From positions 1 through 42,877 of the forward strand of contig PLMQ01000042.1 in assembly GCA_003142535.1 (NCBI GenBank): 42,877 nt of DNA. The letters are read 5' to 3'. The notes under the pieces are model-generated. The model worked only from the letters and a program-made list of their open reading frames with translations. It did no database searches and was not told the origin of the DNA. The position numbers and the translations under genes are program-made. This stretch comes from Syntrophaceae bacterium. GTDB taxonomy: Bacteria > Desulfobacterota > Syntrophia > Syntrophales > Smithellaceae. Of the stretch, positions 16,485 through 24,383 are shown one piece after another; positions within the stretch are counted from its first letter, which is position 1, and each line of letters opens with the position of its first letter.

Positions 16485-17297
16485 TCAAGAAGACGGCTCG
16501 ATCAAGTCACTATAATGCTCTACTCTGCGGTCGTTAAACAAATCGTTATATTTGTTAATTCTCTTATTCCGCGCCAAAGATACGTCTATTTCCACAATAC
16601 CTGTTTCATCCGCTTCATCTGACGCCCTATACAACACACGTGCATCTGGTGAAGAAATCTGGCTTTTACCGGTATAGCGCCATTTTTTATCGCCGCGCTT
16701 TTCTTCACCCGTGCGATTGGCAACTATCGCATATACACGGTTTTCCAGACATCTCGTAATCATCGCATCCTGACAATAGGGAAGAACCAGATTGGCTGCA
16801 TGACAAATTATATCCGCTCCTTTTAGCGCCAGAATTCTTGTCGATTCCGGAAAATACCAGTCAAAACAAATCATCATGCCAATTTTACATGGACCAATAT
16901 CATAAACGGCGAAACCATCATCGCCTTTTTGAAACCAGAGTTTTTCTTCATTAAAGAGATGCAATTTCCGGTATGTCGCAATATAACCGGAAGGCGAAAC
17001 TAAAACAGCGGAATTATATAATTTAGTCTGAGAAGCCTCGGCAACGCCCGCGACTATATGTATTTTTTTCTTTTTGGCTATTGAACACAAAGCTTTAGTG
17101 GTTTTTCCCGTGGGAATTTCTTCGGCCAGATTCGACGCTTCCTTAACAGAAACAAAAAGGTAACCGGTACTAAACAACTCGGGCAAAACAATCAATTCGG
17201 CATCAGCCTTTTCGATCAAAGCCATAGCTTTATCAATATTTTCATCAACCTTACCGAATTCCGGCGAAAACTGCACAAAACCTGCTTTCATATTCAT
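16485..17297 (-). CDS. Carbon-nitrogen hydrolase (nitrilase superfamily amidase)
   Basis: A 270-aa cytosolic hydrolase with the Glu-Lys-Cys triad: Glu40 (VLPELF), Lys111 (YRKLHLF) and Cys144 (MICFDWYFPE). The family cleaves amides, carbamoyl groups or nitriles. The sequence is nearest in pattern to omega-amidase or carbamoyl-amide hydrolases; the substrate cannot be read from sequence. Two ATGs lie six bases apart and either could be used. It stands alone between tRNA-Val and a MITE-like repeat. A link to the nearby putrescine genes (N-carbamoylputrescine amidase) is possible, but agmatinase makes that step unnecessary. Confidence 0.85.
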   Translation of the reverse strand: MNMKAGFVQFSPEFGKVDENIDKAMALIEKADAELIVLPELFSTGYLFVSVKEASNLAEEIPTGKTTKALCSIAKKKKIHIVAGVAEASQTKLYNSAVLVSPSGYIATYRKLHLFNEEKLWFQKGDDGFAVYDIGPCKIGMMICFDWYFPESTRILALKGADIICHAANLVLPYCQDAMITRCLENRVYAIVANRTGEEKRGDKKWRYTGKSQISSPDARVLYRASDEADETGIVEIDVSLARNKRINKYNDLFNDRRVEHYSDLIEPSS

Positions 17298-17368
17298 TCC
17301 CGTTTTTTTAAATAAGATTAACCGCTGAAATGTATTATGTCAACACGATTTCCTGAAAAACATATATA

Positions 17369-17511
17369 ATACCATCTCTAAATCAAAGATGATATCGAGG
17401 CGGCAAGGAGGAGGCGACGAGGCGTATAACCTAAAGGTCACGCGTTGTCCATACGTTGAGGAAGCCGACGACACAGCCAACAAAGATAGCGCTTTGATTT
17501 AGAATTGGTAT
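17369..17511. mobile_element. Family 1 MITE-like repeat, copy B (with loop insert)
   Basis: This 143-bp element has the clearest ends: ATACCATCTCTAAATCAAAG at the left, and the complement of ATACCAATTCTAAATCAAAG at the right (18 of 20 identical). The central CGTAT/ATACG stem is present, but its loop holds an extra ~23 bp containing AACCTAAAGGTCAC. That is the exact reverse complement of the GTGACCTTTAGGTT module of family 2. It is non-coding and lies 3' of the thiolase operon, in a 318-bp gap whose other content is the hairpin at 17531. Confidence 0.8.
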
Positions 17512-17530
17512 AATTGATTATTAAACCTAT

Positions 17531-17573
17531 GATCCCTCCGGTTCCTTAAACAATAAAGGAATCCGGAGGGATC
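17531..17573 (-). terminator. Long hairpin after the beta-oxidation operon
   Basis: GATCCCTCCGG-TTCCTT and AAGGAA-TCCGGAGGGATC form a stem of about 17 bp with a single bulge and an 8-nt A/T loop. It lies ~43 bp past the thiolase stop on the minus strand. No T-tract follows, so it may stabilise the 3' end rather than terminate by itself. Confidence 0.5.
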
Positions 17574-17615
17574 TGGTAATGCTATAGCTTAACGCTAGAG
17601 GGGGTAAAAGTTGTT

Positions 17616-18803
17616 TTAAATCATTTCATAAATACCGGCTGCTCCCATGCCTCCGCCGATACACATGGAAACGATGCCTCTTTTTGCTTTCCGGCGTTTC
17701 AATTCATGTAACAACTGCGCGGTCAGCTTGGCACCGGTTGCTCCCAGCGGATGTCCTAAAGCAATAGCTCCGCCGTTAGGATTGATATCTCCGGCAGCTA
17801 ATCTGTCTTCAATCCCGATTGCTCGGATGGAATAAAGAGCCTGGCTGGCAAAAGCCTCGTTGATTTCAAACACATCGATGTCTTTAGTGGTTAGACCGGC
17901 CATTTTTAATACCTTGGGAATGGCCAATGCCGGGCCGATGCCCATTTCTTCCGGTTTGCATCCGACAACTGCGTAATAAATCAGTTTGGCGATTGGTTTT
18001 GCACCAATTGCTTTTGCTTTTTCTGCCGTCATCAGTAAAGCAAATGCGGCACCGTCAGTCATCTGCGAGGCATTTCCTGCCGTTACCGAACCACCTTGTT
18101 TGAATGGCGGTTTTAGTTTGGCTAAGCCTTCCATAGTTGTTGGCCAGCGAATCCCGTCATCAGCATCAAAAATGAATCTTTCTCTGATTTTTTTGCCGCT
18201 CTTAGACTTAGTATATTTCCAGGCATTGATGGGTATTATCTCCTCCTTAAACTTTCCGGCTTTTTGTGCTTCGTAAGCCTTACGATTGCTTTCCACACCG
18301 AACTTATCCTGATCTTCCCGCGATACTTTGTAGTTGGCTGCGACGTTCTCCGCGGTAATACCCATGGAAACATAAACATTGGGTTTGTCACCCCAATCCG
18401 GATGCGGACGGACAATGCTGCCGGCCATGGGTATGTGAGACATTGTTTCGCAGCCACCGGCAATAATTACTTCCGACCAGCCGACACGTATTTTTGCCGT
18501 AGCATCGGCAATTGCCTGCAGGCCTGATGAGCAAAATCTATTGATCGTCATTGCCGAAGAGCTGATCGGCAGACCGGCACCAACACCTAAAATGCGGGCA
18601 AAATTCATACCCTGTTCTGCTTCGGGAAAAGCGCAACCAACAATCAAGTCATCAATATCTTCCGGTTTCAGTTGCGGTACCCTGGCCACCAATCCCTGAA
18701 TAACCTGAATACCGAATTCGTCTCCTCTTGTTGCGGCCAGTCCGCCCCTTTTATATCGTCCGCCGGGGCTTCTTACGGATTCAACAATTACAGCTTCACT
18801 CAT
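17616..18803 (-). CDS. fadA: Acetyl-CoA acyltransferase (thiolase)
   Basis: Cleaves 3-ketoacyl-CoA to acetyl-CoA and a shortened acyl-CoA, or condenses two acetyl-CoA. The nucleophile is Cys91 (NRFCSSGLQ). The second active-site pair is His351 (ALGHPLGATG) and Cys381 (SMCIGGGMGAAG), with NEAF between them. The length of 395 aa is standard. It is the last gene of the tetR-acyl-CoA dehydrogenase-fadN-thiolase operon, 61 bp after the fadN-like gene. The strong ribosome site is GGAGGAAGATC. The thiolase could also feed acetoacetyl-CoA toward PHA. Confidence 0.93.
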   Translation of the reverse strand: MSEAVIVESVRSPGGRYKRGGLAATRGDEFGIQVIQGLVARVPQLKPEDIDDLIVGCAFPEAEQGMNFARILGVGAGLPISSSAMTINRFCSSGLQAIADATAKIRVGWSEVIIAGGCETMSHIPMAGSIVRPHPDWGDKPNVYVSMGITAENVAANYKVSREDQDKFGVESNRKAYEAQKAGKFKEEIIPINAWKYTKSKSGKKIRERFIFDADDGIRWPTTMEGLAKLKPPFKQGGSVTAGNASQMTDGAAFALLMTAEKAKAIGAKPIAKLIYYAVVGCKPEEMGIGPALAIPKVLKMAGLTTKDIDVFEINEAFASQALYSIRAIGIEDRLAAGDINPNGGAIALGHPLGATGAKLTAQLLHELKRRKAKRGIVSMCIGGGMGAAGIYEMI

Positions 18804-18864
18804 GATCTTCCTCCTTCTTTATATCAGATGCACATTAATTCCAAACGGCATCCGGTGGAATAAT

Positions 18865-21282
18865 TTAGTTACGTAATGGCTTACCATTAGAGAGCATATA
18901 CATGATCCGGTCTTGTGTTTTTTGTTCGCCGCACAGACTCAGGAATGCCTCTTTCTCCAGATCCAAAAGAACCTGCTCCGTCACAAAAGTTCCTTCAGCA
19001 CAATCGCCGCCGGATAAAATATAGGCAACTTTCTTGGCAACATATACATCATAATCGGAAGCGAAGTTACCGTTTTTCATATCAGAGAGCCCAGCATTGG
19101 CAAGTCCGCGTAAATTTTCACCCATTACCGGAATTAAAGCCGGACGCGGCTTCTTGTAAGATTTGGCCAGACCGATGACTAATTGTTTGGCATCCCATAT
19201 TTGCTGGTCACGATTGAGGCTAATATTTTCAGTTTTTCGTATATAGCCCAATTCCATTGCTTCGGCAGCGCTGGTGGCAACTTTGGCCATTGCTATATTC
19301 TCAAAAGCTTTGATAAAATATGCTTGCAGGTTCAAGCCCTTTTCAACCAAACCATCGGGAATGCCTTCAGTTAAGCGTACAGCTATTTCCTTGCAGCCGC
19401 CACCGGCAGGAATAACACCAACGCCAACTTCGACCAGACCGATATAGGTTTCACCGAGGGGTTGACAACGCGCTCCGTGCATGCTGATTTCACAACCGCC
19501 ACCCAAAGCCAGTCCGGCTGGGGCCGTGACCACCGGCTTGGATAGATATTTCATCCGCATATTGGCGTTCTGGAAGGCAGCAACCAGATTTTCCAGAACA
19601 TCCCAATCTCCCTTTTGGATTCCCAGTAATACTTTAAAGATATTCGCACCGGCCGAAAAATTGGCATCATGATTAGCGACGACCATTCCCAGAAAATCTT
19701 TTTCCACAATATCACAGCTATCAAAGATCATCGCGATTATGTCGTCATCAACTGCATTCATTTTCGTGTGGAATTCCAGACAGGCGACACCATCGCCGAT
19801 ATCAACCAGAGTAGCACCGGCATTTTCTTTGATGACTTTCTTTTTTTCTTTTAGCGAAGGTAAAAGAATGATACGCGGATTATCTTCTATCTTCTGATAT
19901 CCTTTTTTATCGAAATCATAATAGTAACGGCCATCATCTTTTTTCAGATAAAATGTTTCACATTTGGCCTTGAGCATATCATCTATTTTCTTGGGAACCT
20001 TTAGTTTTAATTTTTTCATCACAGCCAGAGAATCGCGTAAACCTACGGCATCCCATGTCTCAAATGGCCCTAACTGGTGATTGTAACCCCACTTCATGGC
20101 GTTATCAATTCCAATGATGGTATCAGAGATTTCCGGTATCCGGTTAGCCGCGTAAATGAAGTTATTACAGAGATACTCCCGGACAAATTCGGCTGCATCA
20201 TCTTTCCCGTTGAAAATCGCTTTGATTTTATCGCCGATTTCACCGGGAGATTTTTTCGCTTCGGAAAGTGATTCATACTTTGGCTTCACAATAGGCCCAT
20301 ATTCCATTGTATTGTAGTCAATCACCAGTTTTACTGATTTACCTTTTGCATCTTTTGTTTTTTTATAAAAACCCTGTTTAGTCTTATTACCGAGCCATTT
20401 CTTCTCAAACATTTTTTTAAAGAAATCACTGGGTACAAATAAATCCCTCATCTCATCATCAGGCACGGCTTCATAAAGATTGGACATAACATGATAGCCT
20501 GTATCCAGACCGACAAGATCAAGTGTGCCGGCAATGGCTGTTCCCGGTCTGCCTATGCCTTTACCAACAATGGCATCAAGCTGCGGTATCGTCATATTCT
20601 TTTTCAGCATCAGATTTAAAGCATTCGAAATATCGAAAGTACCGATACGGTTGCCGATAAAATTGGGCACGTCTTTACAGAGAACTACACCCTTGCCCAA
20701 CACGCGCTCACAGAAATCAAACATATAGTTAATAACTTCTTTTTTCGTCTCCGCTCCCGGAATAATTTCCAGTAGTTTCATATAGCGTGGCGGATTAAAA
20801 AAGTGAGTACCCAAAAATCTTTCTTTTACACCGGCGCTCAAATTGGCAGTAATATTTTTAATGGGAATTCCCGATGTATTGGTGGAAATGATGCAGGTGG
20901 GCTTTACGTTTTTTACAACATTGGCAAATAAATCCTGCTTAATCTTCAAATTCTCAATGACTACTTCAATTACCCAATCCACATCTTTGAGCCATTCCAT
21001 ATTATCTGCAAAATTGCCCGTTTTAATCATGGCGGCGTTTTTCTTTGTATAAAAACCGGCGGGCTTTGCCTTTAAAATACCGGCCAAACCATTGGCGGCA
21101 AAACGATTACGCCATTCCGGGCTTTTTTCGGTCAGACCCTTTTTCTTATCATCTTCTGTGAACTGCGGTGGAATTATGTCCAAAAGGGCGCACTCAATCC
21201 CCGCATTGGTCAGATGCGCCGCAATGGTTGCTCCCATAACCCCGGCACCTAAGACGGCGGCTTTCTTGATTTCATATGACAT
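18865..21282 (-). CDS. fadN: Bifunctional 3-hydroxyacyl-CoA dehydrogenase / enoyl-CoA hydratase
   Basis: Performs the hydration and NAD-dependent oxidation steps of beta-oxidation. The domain order is dehydrogenase first, as in Bacillus FadN and opposite to FadB: an NAD-binding Rossmann motif (AVLGAGVMGATIAAHL), a catalytic HFFNPP, and GRPGTAIAGTLDLVGLD. The crotonase domain follows from about residue 500, with FSAGAN, GLALGGGCEISMHGA and VGVGVIPAGGG. The ATG at 21282 (805 aa) has AAGGAGG 8 nt upstream. A longer frame to 21396 runs back over that ribosome site and is not used. It lies between acyl-CoA dehydrogenase and thiolase in one operon. Confidence 0.93.
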   Translation of the reverse strand: MSYEIKKAAVLGAGVMGATIAAHLTNAGIECALLDIIPPQFTEDDKKKGLTEKSPEWRNRFAANGLAGILKAKPAGFYTKKNAAMIKTGNFADNMEWLKDVDWVIEVVIENLKIKQDLFANVVKNVKPTCIISTNTSGIPIKNITANLSAGVKERFLGTHFFNPPRYMKLLEIIPGAETKKEVINYMFDFCERVLGKGVVLCKDVPNFIGNRIGTFDISNALNLMLKKNMTIPQLDAIVGKGIGRPGTAIAGTLDLVGLDTGYHVMSNLYEAVPDDEMRDLFVPSDFFKKMFEKKWLGNKTKQGFYKKTKDAKGKSVKLVIDYNTMEYGPIVKPKYESLSEAKKSPGEIGDKIKAIFNGKDDAAEFVREYLCNNFIYAANRIPEISDTIIGIDNAMKWGYNHQLGPFETWDAVGLRDSLAVMKKLKLKVPKKIDDMLKAKCETFYLKKDDGRYYYDFDKKGYQKIEDNPRIILLPSLKEKKKVIKENAGATLVDIGDGVACLEFHTKMNAVDDDIIAMIFDSCDIVEKDFLGMVVANHDANFSAGANIFKVLLGIQKGDWDVLENLVAAFQNANMRMKYLSKPVVTAPAGLALGGGCEISMHGARCQPLGETYIGLVEVGVGVIPAGGGCKEIAVRLTEGIPDGLVEKGLNLQAYFIKAFENIAMAKVATSAAEAMELGYIRKTENISLNRDQQIWDAKQLVIGLAKSYKKPRPALIPVMGENLRGLANAGLSDMKNGNFASDYDVYVAKKVAYILSGGDCAEGTFVTEQVLLDLEKEAFLSLCGEQKTQDRIMYMLSNGKPLRN

Positions 21283-21329
21283 GTTCTTTTCCTCCTTCCC
21301 GCGATAACACGGTAATAGAATGTAACTGT

Positions 21330-23195
21330 TTATGAAGCAAATGATTCGTCTACAATTTCGATGGGAGTTTTGTCCCCAACTTTTATCGACTCGCATCTTG
21401 CTTTTATGCTTAGTAAAACATTAACAGCGAAAAATTTTGCCGATGCTACTTTACCGGCATAAAAAGCGACATCGGCATCTTGATGAATAAGCGACCTTTG
21501 CTTGCCTTTGGAATCTTCCACGCCTTTGTCTGCATAAATAGCCCGCAGTTTTTCATCGGCAATTGCCGCGCCTTGCAGAAGGAAATGGCCGATAATAACA
21601 TCGCCGAACAATTCCAGATAGGGCGAAGCATTAAGAATCGGCAGCATGAATCCGGAGCTCTTGCCTAGTTGAGCAAAATGCAGGGTTAAATCAATTAGAG
21701 CATTATTGGCATCTTCCAGATAAGCGGCTGAGCCTTTCAAATCATCAATTTGCTTAGCTTTGGCGATAGTTGCATTGATTTCACCGAACATGTTCATGGA
21801 ATTCATTCCTTTGCGCTGGCCTAATTTCCGTCCGACAAGATCTAAGGCCTGAATTCCATTGGTTCCTTCATAAATCGGCGCAATACGGCAATCACGCATG
21901 TATTGTTCTACCGGATATTCGGAACAATACCCATAACCGCCATAAACATCGATGGCCATGGAGCATACTTTCATGGCCATATCGGAAGAATAAGCTTTAC
22001 ATACCGGCGTTAAGAGTTCGACAAAGCCTTGCCATCTTTCTTTATCTTCCGCTTTTTCGGCAACAAGCGCCATATCCATGCAGAATCCAACGAAATAATT
22101 AAGCGCCCTAATCCCTTCCACATAGGCTTTCATTAATAATAGCTTACGGCGAATATCGGGGTGCTGAATAATAGGTACGGCCTTGGCCTCCGGATTCTTC
22201 ATTTCCCAAACAGGTGTACTTTGAATTCGTTCCTTCGCATACTGAACGGCGTGCTCATATGCCGCGGAAGCATGTCCCAGGCTTTGCATGCCGACTTCCA
22301 GGCGGGCATGATTCATCATATGGAACATGATGCGCAGGCCCTGGCGTTCTTTACCAAATATCTCACCAATGCATTTGCCTTCATCGCCAAAGTTTAATGT
22401 ACAGGTTGCCGAACCTTTAATCCCCATTTTATGCTCAACATTACCGGTCTTGACATCGTTAAATTCTCCGATGGAACCATCAGCCTTAACACGATATTTG
22501 GGAACAATAAAAATGGAAATTCCCTCTGTACCCGGAGGATCTCCTTCAATACGTGCCAGTACAGGATGAACAATATTGTCGGTCAGATCATGATCTCCGC
22601 AGGAAATGAAACATTTTGTTCCCGTAATACTGAATGTGCCATCTGGCAACCTCTTGGCAGATGTTCTCGAAGCACCAACATCACTCCCGGCACCAGGTTC
22701 AGTCAAACACATTGTGCCTGTCCATTCCCCGGAATACATCTTATAGATGTATTTTTTCTTTTGTTCTTCCGTACCGAATTCTTCAATCAGGCCGGCAGCA
22801 CCATTAGTCAGCCCCGGATACATTAAAAAAGCAAAATTCGCCGCGCAAAATAATTCGGAATACGCGGTAGCAAGCAGCATCGGCATCCCCTGCCCGCCGA
22901 CATCGGGTGATCTCATCGAGCAGGACCAGCCGCCTGCAACAAATTTCTTGTAGGCATCGCGGAAACAAGCAGGAACTTGTACTTTGCCGTCTTTCAATTC
23001 ACAACCGTCCTTGTCGCCCGCAGCATAAGTCGGTAATATAACGTTAATCGCCATCTTTTCTGCTTCTTTTTGCATCATCAGCACGTCATCTTTGGAGAAA
23101 CCGGAAAATAATTCGCTCGCGAATAGCTTTTCCATATTCAACTGCTCAAAGAGAACAAATTGCTGATCCCTCGTGTTCACAAGTAAATTGCTCAT
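21330..23195 (-). CDS. Acyl-CoA dehydrogenase with C-terminal extension
   Basis: An FAD enzyme that makes trans-2-enoyl-CoA and passes electrons to ETF. The family signature is CLTEPGAGSDVGASRT. The catalytic base is Glu443 (PIYEGTNGIQALDL), in the medium/short-chain dehydrogenase position. At 621 aa it is about 200 residues longer than the classical enzymes. The extra helical C-terminal domain (from about 455) matches the FadE5/very-long-chain-like subgroup, which often acts on medium to long chains. It starts 15 bp after the tetR stop, so it is co-transcribed with it. No etfAB is in the window. Confidence 0.93.
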   Translation of the reverse strand: MSNLLVNTRDQQFVLFEQLNMEKLFASELFSGFSKDDVLMMQKEAEKMAINVILPTYAAGDKDGCELKDGKVQVPACFRDAYKKFVAGGWSCSMRSPDVGGQGMPMLLATAYSELFCAANFAFLMYPGLTNGAAGLIEEFGTEEQKKKYIYKMYSGEWTGTMCLTEPGAGSDVGASRTSAKRLPDGTFSITGTKCFISCGDHDLTDNIVHPVLARIEGDPPGTEGISIFIVPKYRVKADGSIGEFNDVKTGNVEHKMGIKGSATCTLNFGDEGKCIGEIFGKERQGLRIMFHMMNHARLEVGMQSLGHASAAYEHAVQYAKERIQSTPVWEMKNPEAKAVPIIQHPDIRRKLLLMKAYVEGIRALNYFVGFCMDMALVAEKAEDKERWQGFVELLTPVCKAYSSDMAMKVCSMAIDVYGGYGYCSEYPVEQYMRDCRIAPIYEGTNGIQALDLVGRKLGQRKGMNSMNMFGEINATIAKAKQIDDLKGSAAYLEDANNALIDLTLHFAQLGKSSGFMLPILNASPYLELFGDVIIGHFLLQGAAIADEKLRAIYADKGVEDSKGKQRSLIHQDADVAFYAGKVASAKFFAVNVLLSIKARCESIKVGDKTPIEIVDESFAS

Positions 23196-23210
23196 AATTA
23201 CCCCCTTTCT

Positions 23211-23873
23211 TTATTTCTTTATGTTCAATGATAAATATTCATTATCCTTCTCTAAGCCTTTAATGAATATCTCCAATGTTGATTTAATTGTGGATCTTAT
23301 TCTTTCTCTGCGCTTATTTTCCGCACCGGAAAAAATATGCAGCGATATAATGCCATTGAGCATTCCCCAGATAGCAAACTGATTATATTTTATATTAATG
23401 CTGGAAGGAAATTCATTGGAATCAATACCGAATTGAAATATATTGCTGATGAGATCAATGGTTTTTCTCATGGCAACTATAATATCTTTATATTGTTCTG
23501 CGGATAGATTCATTTGATCGGTATGGAGCATAAAAGTCATAAGAATTCTGAACAATTCAGGATCATTAAGAAAAAAATCAGCATAGAAATAGGAAAATTC
23601 AAATAAAGAATCAACAGCTGCTTTATTCTTCTGAAATAAAGAAAAAGCCTGCTGATGAAATTTATCGATATCATTCAGCAGAACCTGAGCATAAATTTCT
23701 TCTTTGCTGTTAAAGTAAAGATAAATTGACCCTTTGCCCAGTTCGGATAATTTGGCGATTCTGTCAACTGTAACATTTTTAAATCCCCGGGCAAAAAAAA
23801 GTGTGCGGGCAGATTTGAGAATAAGTTTCCTGCGGTTATCCTTCTCTTTTTCTCTTCGCTCTAAAAGCCCCAT
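23211..23873 (-). CDS. TetR-family regulator of the beta-oxidation operon
   Basis: A 220-aa TetR/AcrR repressor. The DNA-binding helix-turn-helix spans about residues 15-60 (ARTLFFARGFKNVTVDRIA, then GKGSIYLYFNSKEE). The C-terminal ligand domain is helical. It is the first gene of the operon, immediately before acyl-CoA dehydrogenase. This matches the acyl-CoA-responsive TetR regulators FadR (Bacillus) and PsrA (Pseudomonas), so autoregulation with acyl-CoA as inducer is a reasonable inference. The double palindrome at 23919-23951 is a likely operator. TetR regulators for beta-oxidation are widespread; the ligand is not provable from sequence. Confidence 0.88.
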   Translation of the reverse strand: MGLLERREKEKDNRRKLILKSARTLFFARGFKNVTVDRIAKLSELGKGSIYLYFNSKEEIYAQVLLNDIDKFHQQAFSLFQKNKAAVDSLFEFSYFYADFFLNDPELFRILMTFMLHTDQMNLSAEQYKDIIVAMRKTIDLISNIFQFGIDSNEFPSSINIKYNQFAIWGMLNGIISLHIFSGAENKRRERIRSTIKSTLEIFIKGLEKDNEYLSLNIKK

Positions 23874-23918
23874 AGCACGCCTCTTTTGTTTGGTAGAACG
23901 GCTTTACTGGAAAGGCAC

Positions 23919-23951
23919 TTGACCAGTGGTCGACTAATGACCATTGGTCAA
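23919..23951. promoter_or_regulatory. Double palindromic operator upstream of tetR
   Basis: Two 11-bp palindromes, GACCAGTGGTC (23921-23931) and GACCATTGGTC (23939-23949), sit 18 bp apart centre to centre. They also form a larger inverted repeat, TTGACCAGTGGTC...GACCATTGGTCAA, with one mismatch. The site is 46 bp before the tetR start codon, as expected for an autoregulatory TetR operator bound by two dimers. Confidence 0.7.
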
Positions 23952-24105
23952 GACAGATGTAAATCAATTAATTCCCAAAGTCAAGAGAAATAAATTTTAT
24001 TATGCAGTTAATTTTTACCTAAGGCGTTTTCTTCAGCTAGATGACTTTCTAATATTGTTTTGACAAGACAGCACAGTTAACAATAGTAGCGCTATGGTGA
24101 AAAAG

Positions 24106-24130
24106 AAAAGCCGGCCAAAAGCCGGCTTTT
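24106..24130 (-). terminator. Terminator left from a lost gene
   Basis: A perfect stem, AAAAGCCGGC-CAAAA-GCCGGCTTTT, of 10 bp with A/T flanks. It lies 11 bp beyond the stop of the gene fragment at 24142 on the minus strand and also shields tetR from read-through. The 430-bp spacer 23952-24383 otherwise holds only this, the fragment, a partial MITE and another terminator. Confidence 0.75.
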
Positions 24131-24141
24131 CCAATATCACA

Positions 24142-24225
24142 TCAATGGTTCACCTTTATGTTAATGCGGGTACTAAACCCCAGGGGAGCTGTAACAACTA
24201 TATCCACATCTCCATCCCCTGCCGG
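24142..24225 (-). pseudogene. C-terminal fragment of a lost surface-protein gene
   Basis: On the minus strand about 25 codons read AGDGDVDIVVTAPLGFSTRI and on to a TGA at 24142-24144. This is a beta-strand-rich tail like the end of an IPT/TIG or Ig-like domain. It has no start and is cut off at its 5' side exactly where the partial family 1 repeat begins. It keeps its own terminator. Probably the 3' end of a gene removed by a deletion ending at the repeat. Confidence 0.4.
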
Positions 24226-24269
24226 GCTGCGTTGCTAACAAAGATAGCGCTTTGATTTAAAATTGGAAT
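24226..24269. mobile_element. Family 1 MITE-like repeat, partial (right end)
   Basis: This ~44-bp stretch matches the right arm of copies B and D (AACAAAGATAGCGCTTTGAT, then an ATTGGAAT end). The left arm and the central hairpin are missing. It abuts the gene fragment at 24142, so it marks a rearrangement endpoint. Confidence 0.7.
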
Positions 24270-24308
24270 AAGAAGAGTGCTTTGAGCGCCCATGATTGAT
24301 CGGGCATA

Positions 24309-24347
24309 AAAAAACCTTCCCCGCGGCAATAATGGGGAAGGTTTTTT
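24309..24347 (-). terminator. Intrinsic terminator of the Ig-like lipoprotein gene
   Basis: AAAAAACCTTCCCC and GGGGAAGGTTTTTT (24309-24322 and 24334-24347) form a perfect 14-bp arm pair with an 11-nt loop. It lies 37 bp past the stop on the minus strand. The sequence would function in both directions. Confidence 0.85.
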
Positions 24348-24383
24348 AGCTTATTTTTTAGAAAAAACAATCACTCAGCAGCA

